Below, in pieces: positions 7,839 through 13,195 of a DNA stretch of 13,195 bases (positions are counted from its first letter, which is position 1; each line of letters opens with the position of its first letter). The notes under the pieces are model-generated. The model did no database searches and had not been told where the DNA came from. It was given only the letters and a program-made list of their open reading frames with translations. This DNA is from Planctomycetia bacterium (lineage in GTDB: Bacteria > Planctomycetota > Planctomycetia > Pirellulales > UBA1268): contig RFPF01000069.1 of assembly GCA_009926295.1 (NCBI GenBank), positions 1 to 13,195 on the forward strand, in the 5' to 3' direction. The translations under genes were made by a program, and so were the position numbers.

Positions 7839-8549
7839 TCAGTTCACGCTCGGGCGGCCGGAGAGGCCGGCCATCGACTCGCGCACGAGCCTCGCCTGGT
7901 CCTCCTTGCCGAGCTTCTCGCGGAGGAACTTGCCGGCGACCTCGACGGCCAGGTGGCCGGCCTTCTCGGCGATCTGCGACAGGGCGTCGTCCTTCGCCAA
8001 CTGGATCTCGTGCTTGGCTCGGGCCTTCTCCTCGTCGGCCGCCTTGCGTGCCTCGGCCACGATCGTCTGGCGGGTGACGTCGGAATCGCGGCGGGCTTCC
8101 TCCAGCATCCCACGCACCTCGTCGGCCGCCTCGGCGAGACGCCGTTCGTACGACGCGAGCATCCGCTTGGCCTCGTCGTTGGCGGCCTTCGTCTCGGCGA
8201 TCTGGCGGAGGATCCCCTCCTCCCGCTTTTCGAGCCCCTGCATGATCGGCTTCCAGGCGAACTTCGTCAGCAGCGCGAGCAGCCCCAGGAACACGGCGAA
8301 CGACCACACGGCGAGGTCGGTCTGAAACCACGCCGGGCTCTCGAACGCCTCCCTGCTCGTGCCGACGGGCAGGTTGTGGCCGATTTCCGGGCCGTGCCCG
8401 TGGTCATCGCTGGCAGCCGCCTGCGTCACGCCCAGGTCTGCGGCCGGAGGGGGCACGAGGCCGGTCGTCATGGCCAAGGCCAGCAAAACGAACGCGAGGC
8501 GGATCGAAGACTGGGGAGACGGGATCACGGCGAAGCTCCGGTGCATCAT
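7839..8549 (-). CDS. atpF: ATP synthase F0 b subunit with N-terminal signal-like extension
   Basis: A 236-residue protein from the ATG at 8549. Alternatives are the adjacent ATG at 8546 or a GTG at 8573, and none has a clear ribosome site. The usual b subunit begins at the membrane anchor, here TDLAVWSFAVFLGLLALLTKFAWKP (77-101). After it comes a long charged helix (about 104-205) that dimerises and runs up to delta. Before the anchor there are about 75 extra residues: a hydrophobic stretch (17-31) followed by AADLG, then a His-rich DDHGHGPEIGHN segment. This looks like a cleavable export signal plus a short outside-facing tail. Such extensions are, as I recall, common in planctomycete and Bacteroidetes b subunits. 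The gene sits 34 bases before atpH. Confidence 0.93.
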   Translation of the reverse strand: MMHRSFAVIPSPQSSIRLAFVLLALAMTTGLVPPPAADLGVTQAAASDDHGHGPEIGHNLPVGTSREAFESPAWFQTDLAVWSFAVFLGLLALLTKFAWKPIMQGLEKREEGILRQIAETKAANDEAKRMLASYERRLAEAADEVRGMLEEARRDSDVTRQTIVAEARKAADEEKARAKHEIQLAKDDALSQIAEKAGHLAVEVAGKFLREKLGKEDQARLVRESMAGLSGRPSVN

Positions 8550-8649
8550 GGGGGTGGGCGGCGGTCGGCGCACGGGGGGAGGATCGACCTCGCTCCCCGT
8601 CCGCCGGCCGCGATCCGTCGGGCACCCGAGGCGGGCGCCCGGGCGGAGA
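8550..8649 (-). other. Gap between atpE and atpF
   Basis: One hundred very GC-rich bases without a gene. They contain CGGGCGCCCG (8632-8641), a 10-base palindrome. On the minus strand the stretch just ahead of atpF is C-rich and shows no Shine-Dalgarno sequence, which leaves the atpF start uncertain. Confidence 0.35.
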
Positions 8650-8961
8650 TCACTTCGTCGAGCAGATGAACAGGGCGTAGAACGTGAAGCCCTCGATGAG
8701 GGCGGCCGCGATGATCATCGCCGTCTGGATGCTGCCGGCGACTTCGGGCTGCCGCGACATCCCCTCGTAGGCTGCCGCCGCGAGGCGGCTGATGCCGAGC
8801 GCGGCACCGATGACGACGAGGCCCACGCCGAACGCCGCCGAGAGGTCGATGAGCGTGCGGCCGGTCGCTTCCTGGGCGCTGGCGACGTCGGCACAGATGA
8901 ACGTCACTGCCACGGCGGCGACGGTGAGAAGGATGCGGGTCGAGAACAGCGAACGGATCAT
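8650..8961 (-). CDS. atpE: ATP synthase F0 c subunit (rotor ring) with N-terminal signal
   Basis: A 103-residue protein from the ATG at 8961, supported by AAGGAG 8 bases upstream; a TTG one codon earlier is also open. Residues 1-29 form a signal-like segment ending VASA, followed by the two-helix hairpin. Helix 1 is about 41-63, the polar loop MSRQPE is at 68-73, and helix 2 is about 80-101 with the ion-binding E90 in ALIEG. The helix-1 position that is Gln in sodium-type rings is Ile, and the residue after the Glu is Gly rather than Ser, so proton coupling is expected. The glycine repeat of helix 1 is partly replaced (GISRLAAAAYEG), and an Arg (R59) sits in it. The ring of identical c copies turns gamma and epsilon. 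Confidence 0.96.
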   Translation of the reverse strand: MIRSLFSTRILLTVAAVAVTFICADVASAQEATGRTLIDLSAAFGVGLVVIGAALGISRLAAAAYEGMSRQPEVAGSIQTAMIIAAALIEGFTFYALFICSTK

Positions 8962-8969
8962 CAATCTGG

Positions 8970-8975
8970 CTCCTT
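8970..8975 (-). promoter_or_regulatory. Strong Shine-Dalgarno of atpE
   Basis: AAGGAG on the minus strand, 8 bases before the ATG at 8961. It is the best ribosome site in the operon, fitting the need for many c subunits per complex, and it decides the atpE start. Confidence 0.8.
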
Positions 8976-9006
8976 GCGAAACGAGGGACCGAACGGGAGT
9001 CCGGGG

Positions 9007-9022
9007 AATTGGAAAATTGGAA
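9007..9022 (-). repeat. Perfect 8-base tandem repeat upstream of atpE
   Basis: AATTGGAA occurs twice head to tail (TTCCAATT twice in the message), 31 bases upstream of the atpE Shine-Dalgarno, in the 87-base atpB-atpE gap. It is an A/T-rich island in GC-rich DNA. It could be a translational enhancer for atpE, or chance. Confidence 0.5.
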
Positions 9023-9048
9023 CGAGGACGGTGAACGCGGCGGCAAGC

Positions 9049-10131
9049 CTAATGTTGGTGTACCGCTGCGCCAATGAAGAGTGCTGAAAGGAACGTGAAA
9101 ATGTAGGCCTGGAGGAACGCCACGAACAGTTCGAGAATGCTGAACAGCGTGCAACTCACCACGCTGATCCCGGTGACCGTCGCCCACATGCCCATGGAGT
9201 ACGCCGCCGCCGCCGAAATCAGCCCCATGATGCCGAGGAGCACGAGGTGCCCGGCCACCATGTTCGCGAGCAACCGCACCGCGAGGATCGCGTGTTTGAT
9301 ACCCAGCCCGAGCATCTCGATCCCGAAAATCAGCGGCTTGATCACGATCGCCAACGGCAGCGGCAGATCCATCGACGGAACCTGGTTGGTGAAGAATCCG
9401 ATCACACCGAACTTCCGCATGCCGCCCGCGAAGACCGTGAGCAGCGTCACCGCGGCCAGCGCGGCCGTCACGGCGAAGGCCGCGGTCGGGGAGCCTGCCC
9501 AGGGCACCATCCCCATCAGGTTGCAGGCCAGCACGAAGAAGAACAGCGTGAGCAGGAGCGGCACGAATCGGTCGCCGTCGTGCTGCTCGCGATGCACCTC
9601 GACGGCCGGACCACCGGCGCCGGCGAGCGCGGGCGTGCCGTGCGACTCGTGGCCGTCGTGACGGTGGTCGCCGTGTGACTGATCGTCGGGGCCGTGGTCG
9701 TGATGGTCGTGGCTGTCGATCGCCGGACGGGCGATTTGGTCCCGCACGAACAGGATCATGGCCTCGAACAGGTTGGCGAACGCCCCCTTCGCCGGCTCGC
9801 CCGACTGCAGCCGTTTCGCGAGGCGACCGAAGAGCAGCAGGAGCAAGGCCGCGATCAGGAGTTCGAGGAGCATGTACTTCGAGATGCAGAAGCCGGACTT
9901 CCGCGCGTAGAGGCTGTCGAGCGTGCCGAACGGCTGCGGGATCAGGATCTTGCCGTCCATCGCCGCGTTGAACTGCGCGACGCTCGGCATGGCCGCCGGG
10001 TCGTGCTCGAAGGGCGCCTTGAGAAAGGCCGGCACGTCGTCGAGCGTCTTCCATTCCTGACGCCAGAGCGGCTTCGGCACCTCGAAGTAGTAGGCGTCCT
10101 TCAGGTGATAGATCGGATTGTGGTCGGACAT
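9049..10131 (-). CDS. atpB: ATP synthase F0 a subunit with histidine-rich loop
   Basis: A 360-residue membrane protein, longer than the common 240-280 because of a roughly 85-residue N-terminal region and an inserted loop. The first helix is about 85-102, and the family core starts near DRFVPLLLTLFFFVLACNLMG (187-207). The essential proton-path arginine is R286 in VRLLANMVAGH. The C-terminal helices carry ILELFVAFLQAYIFTFLSALFIGAA, as in the family. Between helix 1 and helix 2, residues 139-184 hold 11 histidines with many Asp and Gly; by the E. coli topology this loop faces the cytoplasm. Subunit a forms the two half-channels against the c-ring. An in-frame extension upstream to 10293 is rejected because MSDHNPIYHLKDAYYFEVP is family-like. 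No clear ribosome site is seen. Confidence 0.96.
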   Translation of the reverse strand: MSDHNPIYHLKDAYYFEVPKPLWRQEWKTLDDVPAFLKAPFEHDPAAMPSVAQFNAAMDGKILIPQPFGTLDSLYARKSGFCISKYMLLELLIAALLLLLFGRLAKRLQSGEPAKGAFANLFEAMILFVRDQIARPAIDSHDHHDHGPDDQSHGDHRHDGHESHGTPALAGAGGPAVEVHREQHDGDRFVPLLLTLFFFVLACNLMGMVPWAGSPTAAFAVTAALAAVTLLTVFAGGMRKFGVIGFFTNQVPSMDLPLPLAIVIKPLIFGIEMLGLGIKHAILAVRLLANMVAGHLVLLGIMGLISAAAAYSMGMWATVTGISVVSCTLFSILELFVAFLQAYIFTFLSALFIGAAVHQH

Positions 10132-10216
10132 GGCTGGCTGCTGTGGCTGCCGAGGATACTTGCGATCCCGAAATTTCCGGCGGGGCCGAGAGTGTGTGGC
10201 ATCGCCCCTGCCGCCG
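10132..10216 (-). other. Gap between the AtpI-like gene and atpB
   Basis: Eighty-five bases without a gene. I see no ribosome site for atpB and no strong hairpin. The stretch contains a short A/T-rich patch (about 10170-10177, GAAATTTC, a palindrome) that could belong to an internal regulatory site. Confidence 0.3.
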
Positions 10217-10630
10217 TCAAACCCCGCCGTCGCCGCGGGGGCGGCGGTCGGGATTTCCACGCCCAATGATGGTTCGGATGACGTCCACGGCAAGGGTGGC
10301 GAGATAGAAAATCACGAGCAGTCGCCCACCGCCCGCAGCCCGCATCGCGGCCCCGGCCGTCTGCAGCCACGCCAACGCCGCCAGGGCGGGCACGAGCCTC
10401 ATGGCCATGGCCGAAAGCGGCACGACCGTGCGTGCGATCGCCGTGTCCGTGGGCCGCGACGCCGCCAGCCATGCCCCTACGGTGCCCGCGAGGCACACCG
10501 CTGCCGCGAACGCGATCGCCGCTGTCCTCTGCGGTTCGTCGGGCCCGATGCCCCGGCAGATCATGGCGGCGACCCCGAGGACGCCCACGGAGAGTCCGAG
10601 ACCTGTCCACGACGATGCGGGCGTGGCCAT
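10217..10630 (-). CDS. AtpI-like four-helix membrane protein of the ATP synthase operon
   Basis: A 137-residue protein starting at the ATG that shares one base with the stop of the gene before it (TGATG, 10628-10632). Four hydrophobic segments are visible: about 8-26, 36-56, 67-90 and 103-120. Arginine in AMAMRLVPALAALAWLQ and the pattern FYLATLAVDVIRTI resemble the second half of AtpI proteins. AtpI helps c-ring assembly and has been linked to magnesium. Its place just before atpB is where atpI normally sits. Sequence resemblance is weak, so the call rests mainly on position, size and topology. The C-terminus is basic (GRGNPDRRPRGDGGV). Confidence 0.6.
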   Translation of the reverse strand: MATPASSWTGLGLSVGVLGVAAMICRGIGPDEPQRTAAIAFAAAVCLAGTVGAWLAASRPTDTAIARTVVPLSAMAMRLVPALAALAWLQTAGAAMRAAGGGRLLVIFYLATLAVDVIRTIIGRGNPDRRPRGDGGV

Positions 10631-10854
10631 CAGCGGTCCGATCCTTCCCGGCGACGGCCCAGCCTCGCGAGCCACAGGATCGCCGTGCCGAGCCCGAGCA
10701 CGAACCCCGCCGGCCCGAGGAACCGGACGCCGAGCCGCTCGTCCAGCCAGCCGCCGGCGACCCCCGGCAGGAACATCGCCAGGCCGATCGCGATGATCCG
10801 CGATGCCCAGCCGAGCGCCTCGCCGATCGGTGATGGGTGATGGTCGCCCGGCAT
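10630..10854 (-). CDS. AtpZ-like small two-helix membrane protein, first gene of the operon
   Basis: A 74-residue protein with two membrane segments (about 16-35 and 45-64). It has the motif GGWLDERLG between them, then a P-G-GFVLGLG pattern, as in the F0F1-ATPase gene 1 / AtpZ family (GxWLDxxxG...P....G...G). AtpZ and AtpI proteins are reported to assist assembly of the c-ring or to serve as magnesium or calcium entry proteins for the synthase. The stop overlaps the next start by one base, so the two are probably made together. Only 37 bases separate its ATG from the divergent corA start, so the operon promoter must lie there or inside corA. Confidence 0.72.
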   Translation of the reverse strand: MPGDHHPSPIGEALGWASRIIAIGLAMFLPGVAGGWLDERLGVRFLGPAGFVLGLGTAILWLARLGRRREGSDR

Positions 10855-10891
10855 CCCGCTACCATACCCGGGAGCCGGCAGGGTTCAGAAG
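10855..10891. promoter_or_regulatory. Short divergent control region between the atp operon and corA
   Basis: All control signals for two divergent genes must fit in or next to 37 bases. On the minus strand TATGGT (10864-10869) could be a -10 box, with CTGAAC 16 bases upstream as a weak -35. On the plus strand the same bases read ACCATA, and TACCAT (10860-10865... reading TACCATAC) offers a weak -10 for corA. For corA, AGGG lies about 10 bases before the ATG. These matches are poor and planctomycete promoters are not well defined. Confidence 0.3.
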
Positions 10892-11980
10892 ATGTCCAAA
10901 CGCAAGCACCGTCGCCGTCGCCACCTGCCGGCCCTGCACGAGACGGCTTCGCCATCGGGGCAGCAGGAGCCGGGCCAGCCGACGATCCTCCGACTCACGG
11001 CCTGCGATGGCACGACGTGCCACGAGTCGACCGTGCTCGATCCGGCCGAGCTGGCCCTGGCCCGCGAGAAGTGGCCCGTGGTGTGGCTCGACGTCGACGG
11101 ATTCGAGGATCTCGAGGCCATCCGGGCGATCGGCCGAATCTTCGAGATCGGTGACCTCGCCCTCGAAGATGCGATCACGCCCGACGAGCGGCCGAAGGTC
11201 GAGGTGTTCGGGCATCAGCTGCTCATCGCGGTGCGCATGGCCCGTCTCGACGGCACGGCGATCGTGACCGATCCGATGGCGATCTTCCTCGGCGACCGCT
11301 ACGTGATCACCTTCCACGACCGCACCGTGCCCGACGGATTCATCGGCGTCCGGGAACGCATTCGCCACGGCCGCACCCGGCTCGGCCAGGGCCACCAGGG
11401 GGCCGATCACCTCTGCGCCATCCTGCTCGACGCGGCCATCGACGGATACTTTCCCGTGCTGGAGAGCTTCGGCGACCGCCTCGAGGAGATCGAGGATGCC
11501 GCCATCGAGAATCCCTCGCGCGACCTGCTCGGCCGGATCCACGACGTCCGCAACGACCTCATGACGCTCAGGCGGGCGCTCTGGCCCACCCGCGACGTGC
11601 TCCACGCCCTCGGCCGGGAGTCGACCGCGTTCGTGGGCGACCATGCCCGCCAGCACTTTCGCGACACCTACGACCACACGATGGAACTGCTCGACATCAC
11701 CGAGGGCTTCCGCGAAATCGGCAGCGATCTCCGCGACATCTATCTCGCGAGCGTGAGCAACCGGATGAACGACGTCATGAAGGTGCTCACCGTGATCGCC
11801 ACGATCTTCATGCCGCTCACGTTCATCACCGGCTGGTACGGCATGAACTTCAACACGGCCTCGCCGTGGAACATGCCCCTGTTGAACTACCGCTTCGGAT
11901 CGCTCGTGGCGGCGGGGATCATGCTCGTGTCGACGTTCGGCATGGTGGCGTACCGCGGCTGGCTGCGCCGCTGGCACTAG
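10892..11980 (+). CDS. corA: CorA-type magnesium transporter
   Basis: A 362-residue protein of the CorA family, which forms a pentameric Mg2+ channel in the inner membrane. A very basic start (KRKHRRRRH, 3-11) precedes the cytoplasmic alpha/beta domain (about 30-150). The long stalk helices follow, with DRLEEIEDAA (195-204) and DVRNDLMTLRRALWPTRDVL (218-237), and the conserved YLASVSNRMNDVMKVLTVIATIFMP leads into the first membrane helix. The GMN selectivity motif is at 317-319 (GWYGMNF). The second helix is about 335-355. The loop after GMN reads NTASPWNMPLLNYRFG: a few residues longer than in T. maritima, and without the glutamate of the common MPEL. Divergent from the ATP synthase genes, it stands alone on its strand. 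Confidence 0.93.
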   Translation: MSKRKHRRRRHLPALHETASPSGQQEPGQPTILRLTACDGTTCHESTVLDPAELALAREKWPVVWLDVDGFEDLEAIRAIGRIFEIGDLALEDAITPDERPKVEVFGHQLLIAVRMARLDGTAIVTDPMAIFLGDRYVITFHDRTVPDGFIGVRERIRHGRTRLGQGHQGADHLCAILLDAAIDGYFPVLESFGDRLEEIEDAAIENPSRDLLGRIHDVRNDLMTLRRALWPTRDVLHALGRESTAFVGDHARQHFRDTYDHTMELLDITEGFREIGSDLRDIYLASVSNRMNDVMKVLTVIATIFMPLTFITGWYGMNFNTASPWNMPLLNYRFGSLVAAGIMLVSTFGMVAYRGWLRRWH

Positions 11981-12064
11981 GTTCACGCAACGCATCGGCA
12001 TCCTGCCGATCGTTGCTTGGCCGGCCTCCGCCGGCTCTCGAGGGCCGGGCATCCGGCCCGGCAG
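11981..12064. repeat. Three-hairpin repeat unit, copy 1
   Basis: An 84-base unit beginning directly after the corA stop codon. It folds as three consecutive hairpins. The first pairs GCAACG (11987-11992) plus ATCGGCA (11994-12000) with TGCCGAT plus CGTTGC (12004-12016) around TCC, with one bulged C. The second pairs GCCGGC with GCCGGC (12020-12035) around CTCC. The third pairs GCCGGGC with GCCCGGC (12044-12062) around ATCCG. It lies between convergent genes and could end transcription from either side. Confidence 0.85.
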
Positions 12065-12069
12065 GTTGC

Positions 12070-12153
12070 GTTCACGCAACGCATCGGCATCCTGCCGATC
12101 GTTGCTTGGCCGGCCTCCGCCGGCTCTCGATAGCCGGGCCTCCAGCCCGGCAG
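12070..12153. repeat. Three-hairpin repeat unit, copy 2
   Basis: Second copy, offset exactly 89 bases from the first with a 5-base spacer (12065-12069), 80 of 84 bases identical. The four differences are at 12131-12132 (TA for GG), 12140 (C for A) and 12144 (A for G). They all fall in a junction or the third loop, never in a stem. TTCAC recurs directly after the copy (12154-12158), as at its start. Probably a local duplication of a palindromic intergenic element. Confidence 0.85.
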
Positions 12154-12187
12154 TTCACACGAGAGGCAGCCCTCGCGTCTTACGCAC

Positions 12188-13195
12188 TCACGCGCGGCCG
12201 AGGAGGAAAAACGTGGGCATCGTGCCCGTGCCCTTCACCTTGATCTCGCCGCGGTCGGCGAAGCGGAAGGTGTCTCCGAGCAGGTCACGGGTGGCCTTTG
12301 AGACGTGGATTCGCGATGGCTCACCGTGTGACTCCATGCGGCTGGCGAGATTGACCGTGTCGCCCCAGAGGTCGTAGCTGAACTTGTGCCGGCCGATCAC
12401 GCCCGCGGCGACCGGGCCCGAATGGATGCCGATCCGAAGTTCCATGGCGAGCCCGCGCGACCGCATCACCTCGTGGAACGCCCCCTGCATTCCCAGCGCC
12501 ATCGCGGCCACGGCCGCGGCGTGGTCGGGCCGCGGCATCGGAAGTCCGGCCACGGCCATGTAGGCGTCCCCGATCGTCTTGATCTTCTCCACGCCATGAA
12601 GGCGGGCGAGTTGGTCGAATGCCGAGAAGATTTCGTCGAGGAGCGCAACGAGGTGCCGGGCGTCGACCTGCTGCGAAAACTGCGTGAACCCCGCCAGATC
12701 GGCGAACAGCACGGTCACGGCGGAAAAGCTCTCGGCGATCGAGGCCTCGCCGTTCTTGAGCCGCTCGGCGATCTTCTCGGGCAGGATGTTGAGCAGGAGC
12801 CGTTCCGATTTCTCCTGCTCGCACTTGAGGTCGGCGAGCGACCGCTCCAGGGCCTCGAAGGCCGCGTTCCGCTCCAGCAGCCGGCGGTAGGCATCGGAGT
12901 GGACGCGGATGCGGGCGATCAGTTCCACCTCGTCAGGGAGCTTTACGAGGTAGTCGTTGGCGCCGGCCCCGAGCAACTGGGCCTTTACGACGGCCTCTTC
13001 TTTCGCCGACAGCACGATGACCGGCACCTGGGCCGTCGCGGTCACGGCACGGAACCGGCGCACCATGTCGAGGCCGTCGATCCCCGGCATGACGAGGTCC
13101 TGGAGGATCACCGTGGGGCGAAAGGCGGTCGCAGCATCGAGGGCGGCATCGGCCTCGCGGCAGAATTCAAACGTGATGCCGGGCTGATCGGCGAG
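12188..13195 (-). CDS. Response-regulator receiver fused to class III adenylate cyclase (5' end outside window)
   Basis: The frame is open to the right edge; 335 residues are visible and the true start lies beyond 13195. The visible part starts inside a receiver domain: the phosphate-accepting D33 in ILQDLVMPGIDG, the switch Ser in VIVLSAKEE (about 63) and the conserved Lys in DYLVKLPDE (about 85). A coiled linker (about 105-150) ends LLLNILPEKIAERLKNGE, the usual cyclase-transducer helix. The cyclase domain follows. Metal-binding aspartates are in FADLAGFT (166) and IGDAYM (210). The purine-selecting Lys (206, KTIGD) and Asp (275, SYDLWGD) favour ATP, and the transition-state Asn and Arg are in NLASRM (282 and 286). 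It should make cAMP under control of a sensor kinase, which is not in the window. Confidence 0.92.
   Translation of the reverse strand, partial: LADQPGITFEFCREADAALDAATAFRPTVILQDLVMPGIDGLDMVRRFRAVTATAQVPVIVLSAKEEAVVKAQLLGAGANDYLVKLPDEVELIARIRVHSDAYRRLLERNAAFEALERSLADLKCEQEKSERLLLNILPEKIAERLKNGEASIAESFSAVTVLFADLAGFTQFSQQVDARHLVALLDEIFSAFDQLARLHGVEKIKTIGDAYMAVAGLPMPRPDHAAAVAAMALGMQGAFHEVMRSRGLAMELRIGIHSGPVAAGVIGRHKFSYDLWGDTVNLASRMESHGEPSRIHVSKATRDLLGDTFRFADRGEIKVKGTGTMPTFFLLGRA

Noticed and set aside
8650..8961. Sodium-type c-ring
   Set aside because: The helix-1 glutamine and the Ser/Thr after the key glutamate that mark sodium rings are Ile and Gly here, so proton coupling is more likely.
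8546..10054. Minus-strand open frame of 502 codons spanning parts of atpB, atpE and the gaps
   Set aside because: It is out of frame with atpB and atpE, which have unmistakable motifs; the translation is Arg/Pro-rich noise.
10859..12079. Minus-strand open frame of 406 codons opposite corA
   Set aside because: It is antisense to CorA with its GMN motif and membrane helices; the reverse reading has no recognisable family.
11981..12153. CRISPR array
   Set aside because: There are only two long units with a 5-base spacer, and each unit is itself multi-hairpin; repeat and spacer sizes do not fit.

Overview
The window is high-GC bacterial DNA dominated by one complete F-type ATP synthase operon, read right to left on the minus strand. 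The likely source is a planctomycete of the Pirellulales type. This is an inference from beta-subunit wording (GGAGLGKT P-loop, REGTDLWLEMQEAKIG, FGNLDAFLYLERSISEKG), from secretion-signal-like extensions on the b and c subunits, and from the hairpin-rich intergenic DNA. There is no rRNA or other taxonomic marker to confirm it.

Layout in transcription order from about 10854 down to 131: an AtpZ-like small membrane protein, an AtpI-like four-helix protein, atpB (a), atpE (c), atpF (b), atpH (delta), atpA (alpha), atpG (gamma), atpD (beta), atpC (epsilon), then two amidohydrolase-family genes. The order is the classical atpI-B-E-F-H-A-G-D-C order. All eight structural subunits look full length, with intact nucleotide-binding and proton-path residues. 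The first amidohydrolase starts 7 bases after atpC and the second overlaps the first by 4 bases, so both may be co-transcribed with the synthase. The first keeps a metal-binding site; the second has lost nearly all the ligands and looks like a pseudoenzyme partner.

Divergent from the operon, only 37 bases away, is a plus-strand CorA-type magnesium transporter gene (10892-11980). Between it and the next gene, which is convergent, lies a 173-base tandem duplication of an 84-base unit made of three hairpins. The right edge carries the 3' part of a minus-strand gene for a response-regulator receiver fused to a class III adenylate cyclase; its 5' end lies outside the window.

The ATP synthase makes ATP from the ion gradient, with a proton-type c-ring judged from the residues around the carboxylate. 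CorA supplies Mg2+, which the synthase needs with its nucleotide, but any functional link is only positional. The left 130 bases hold no gene and contain several small hairpins directly after the last stop codon. I see no tRNA, rRNA, CRISPR, insertion sequence or prophage genes.
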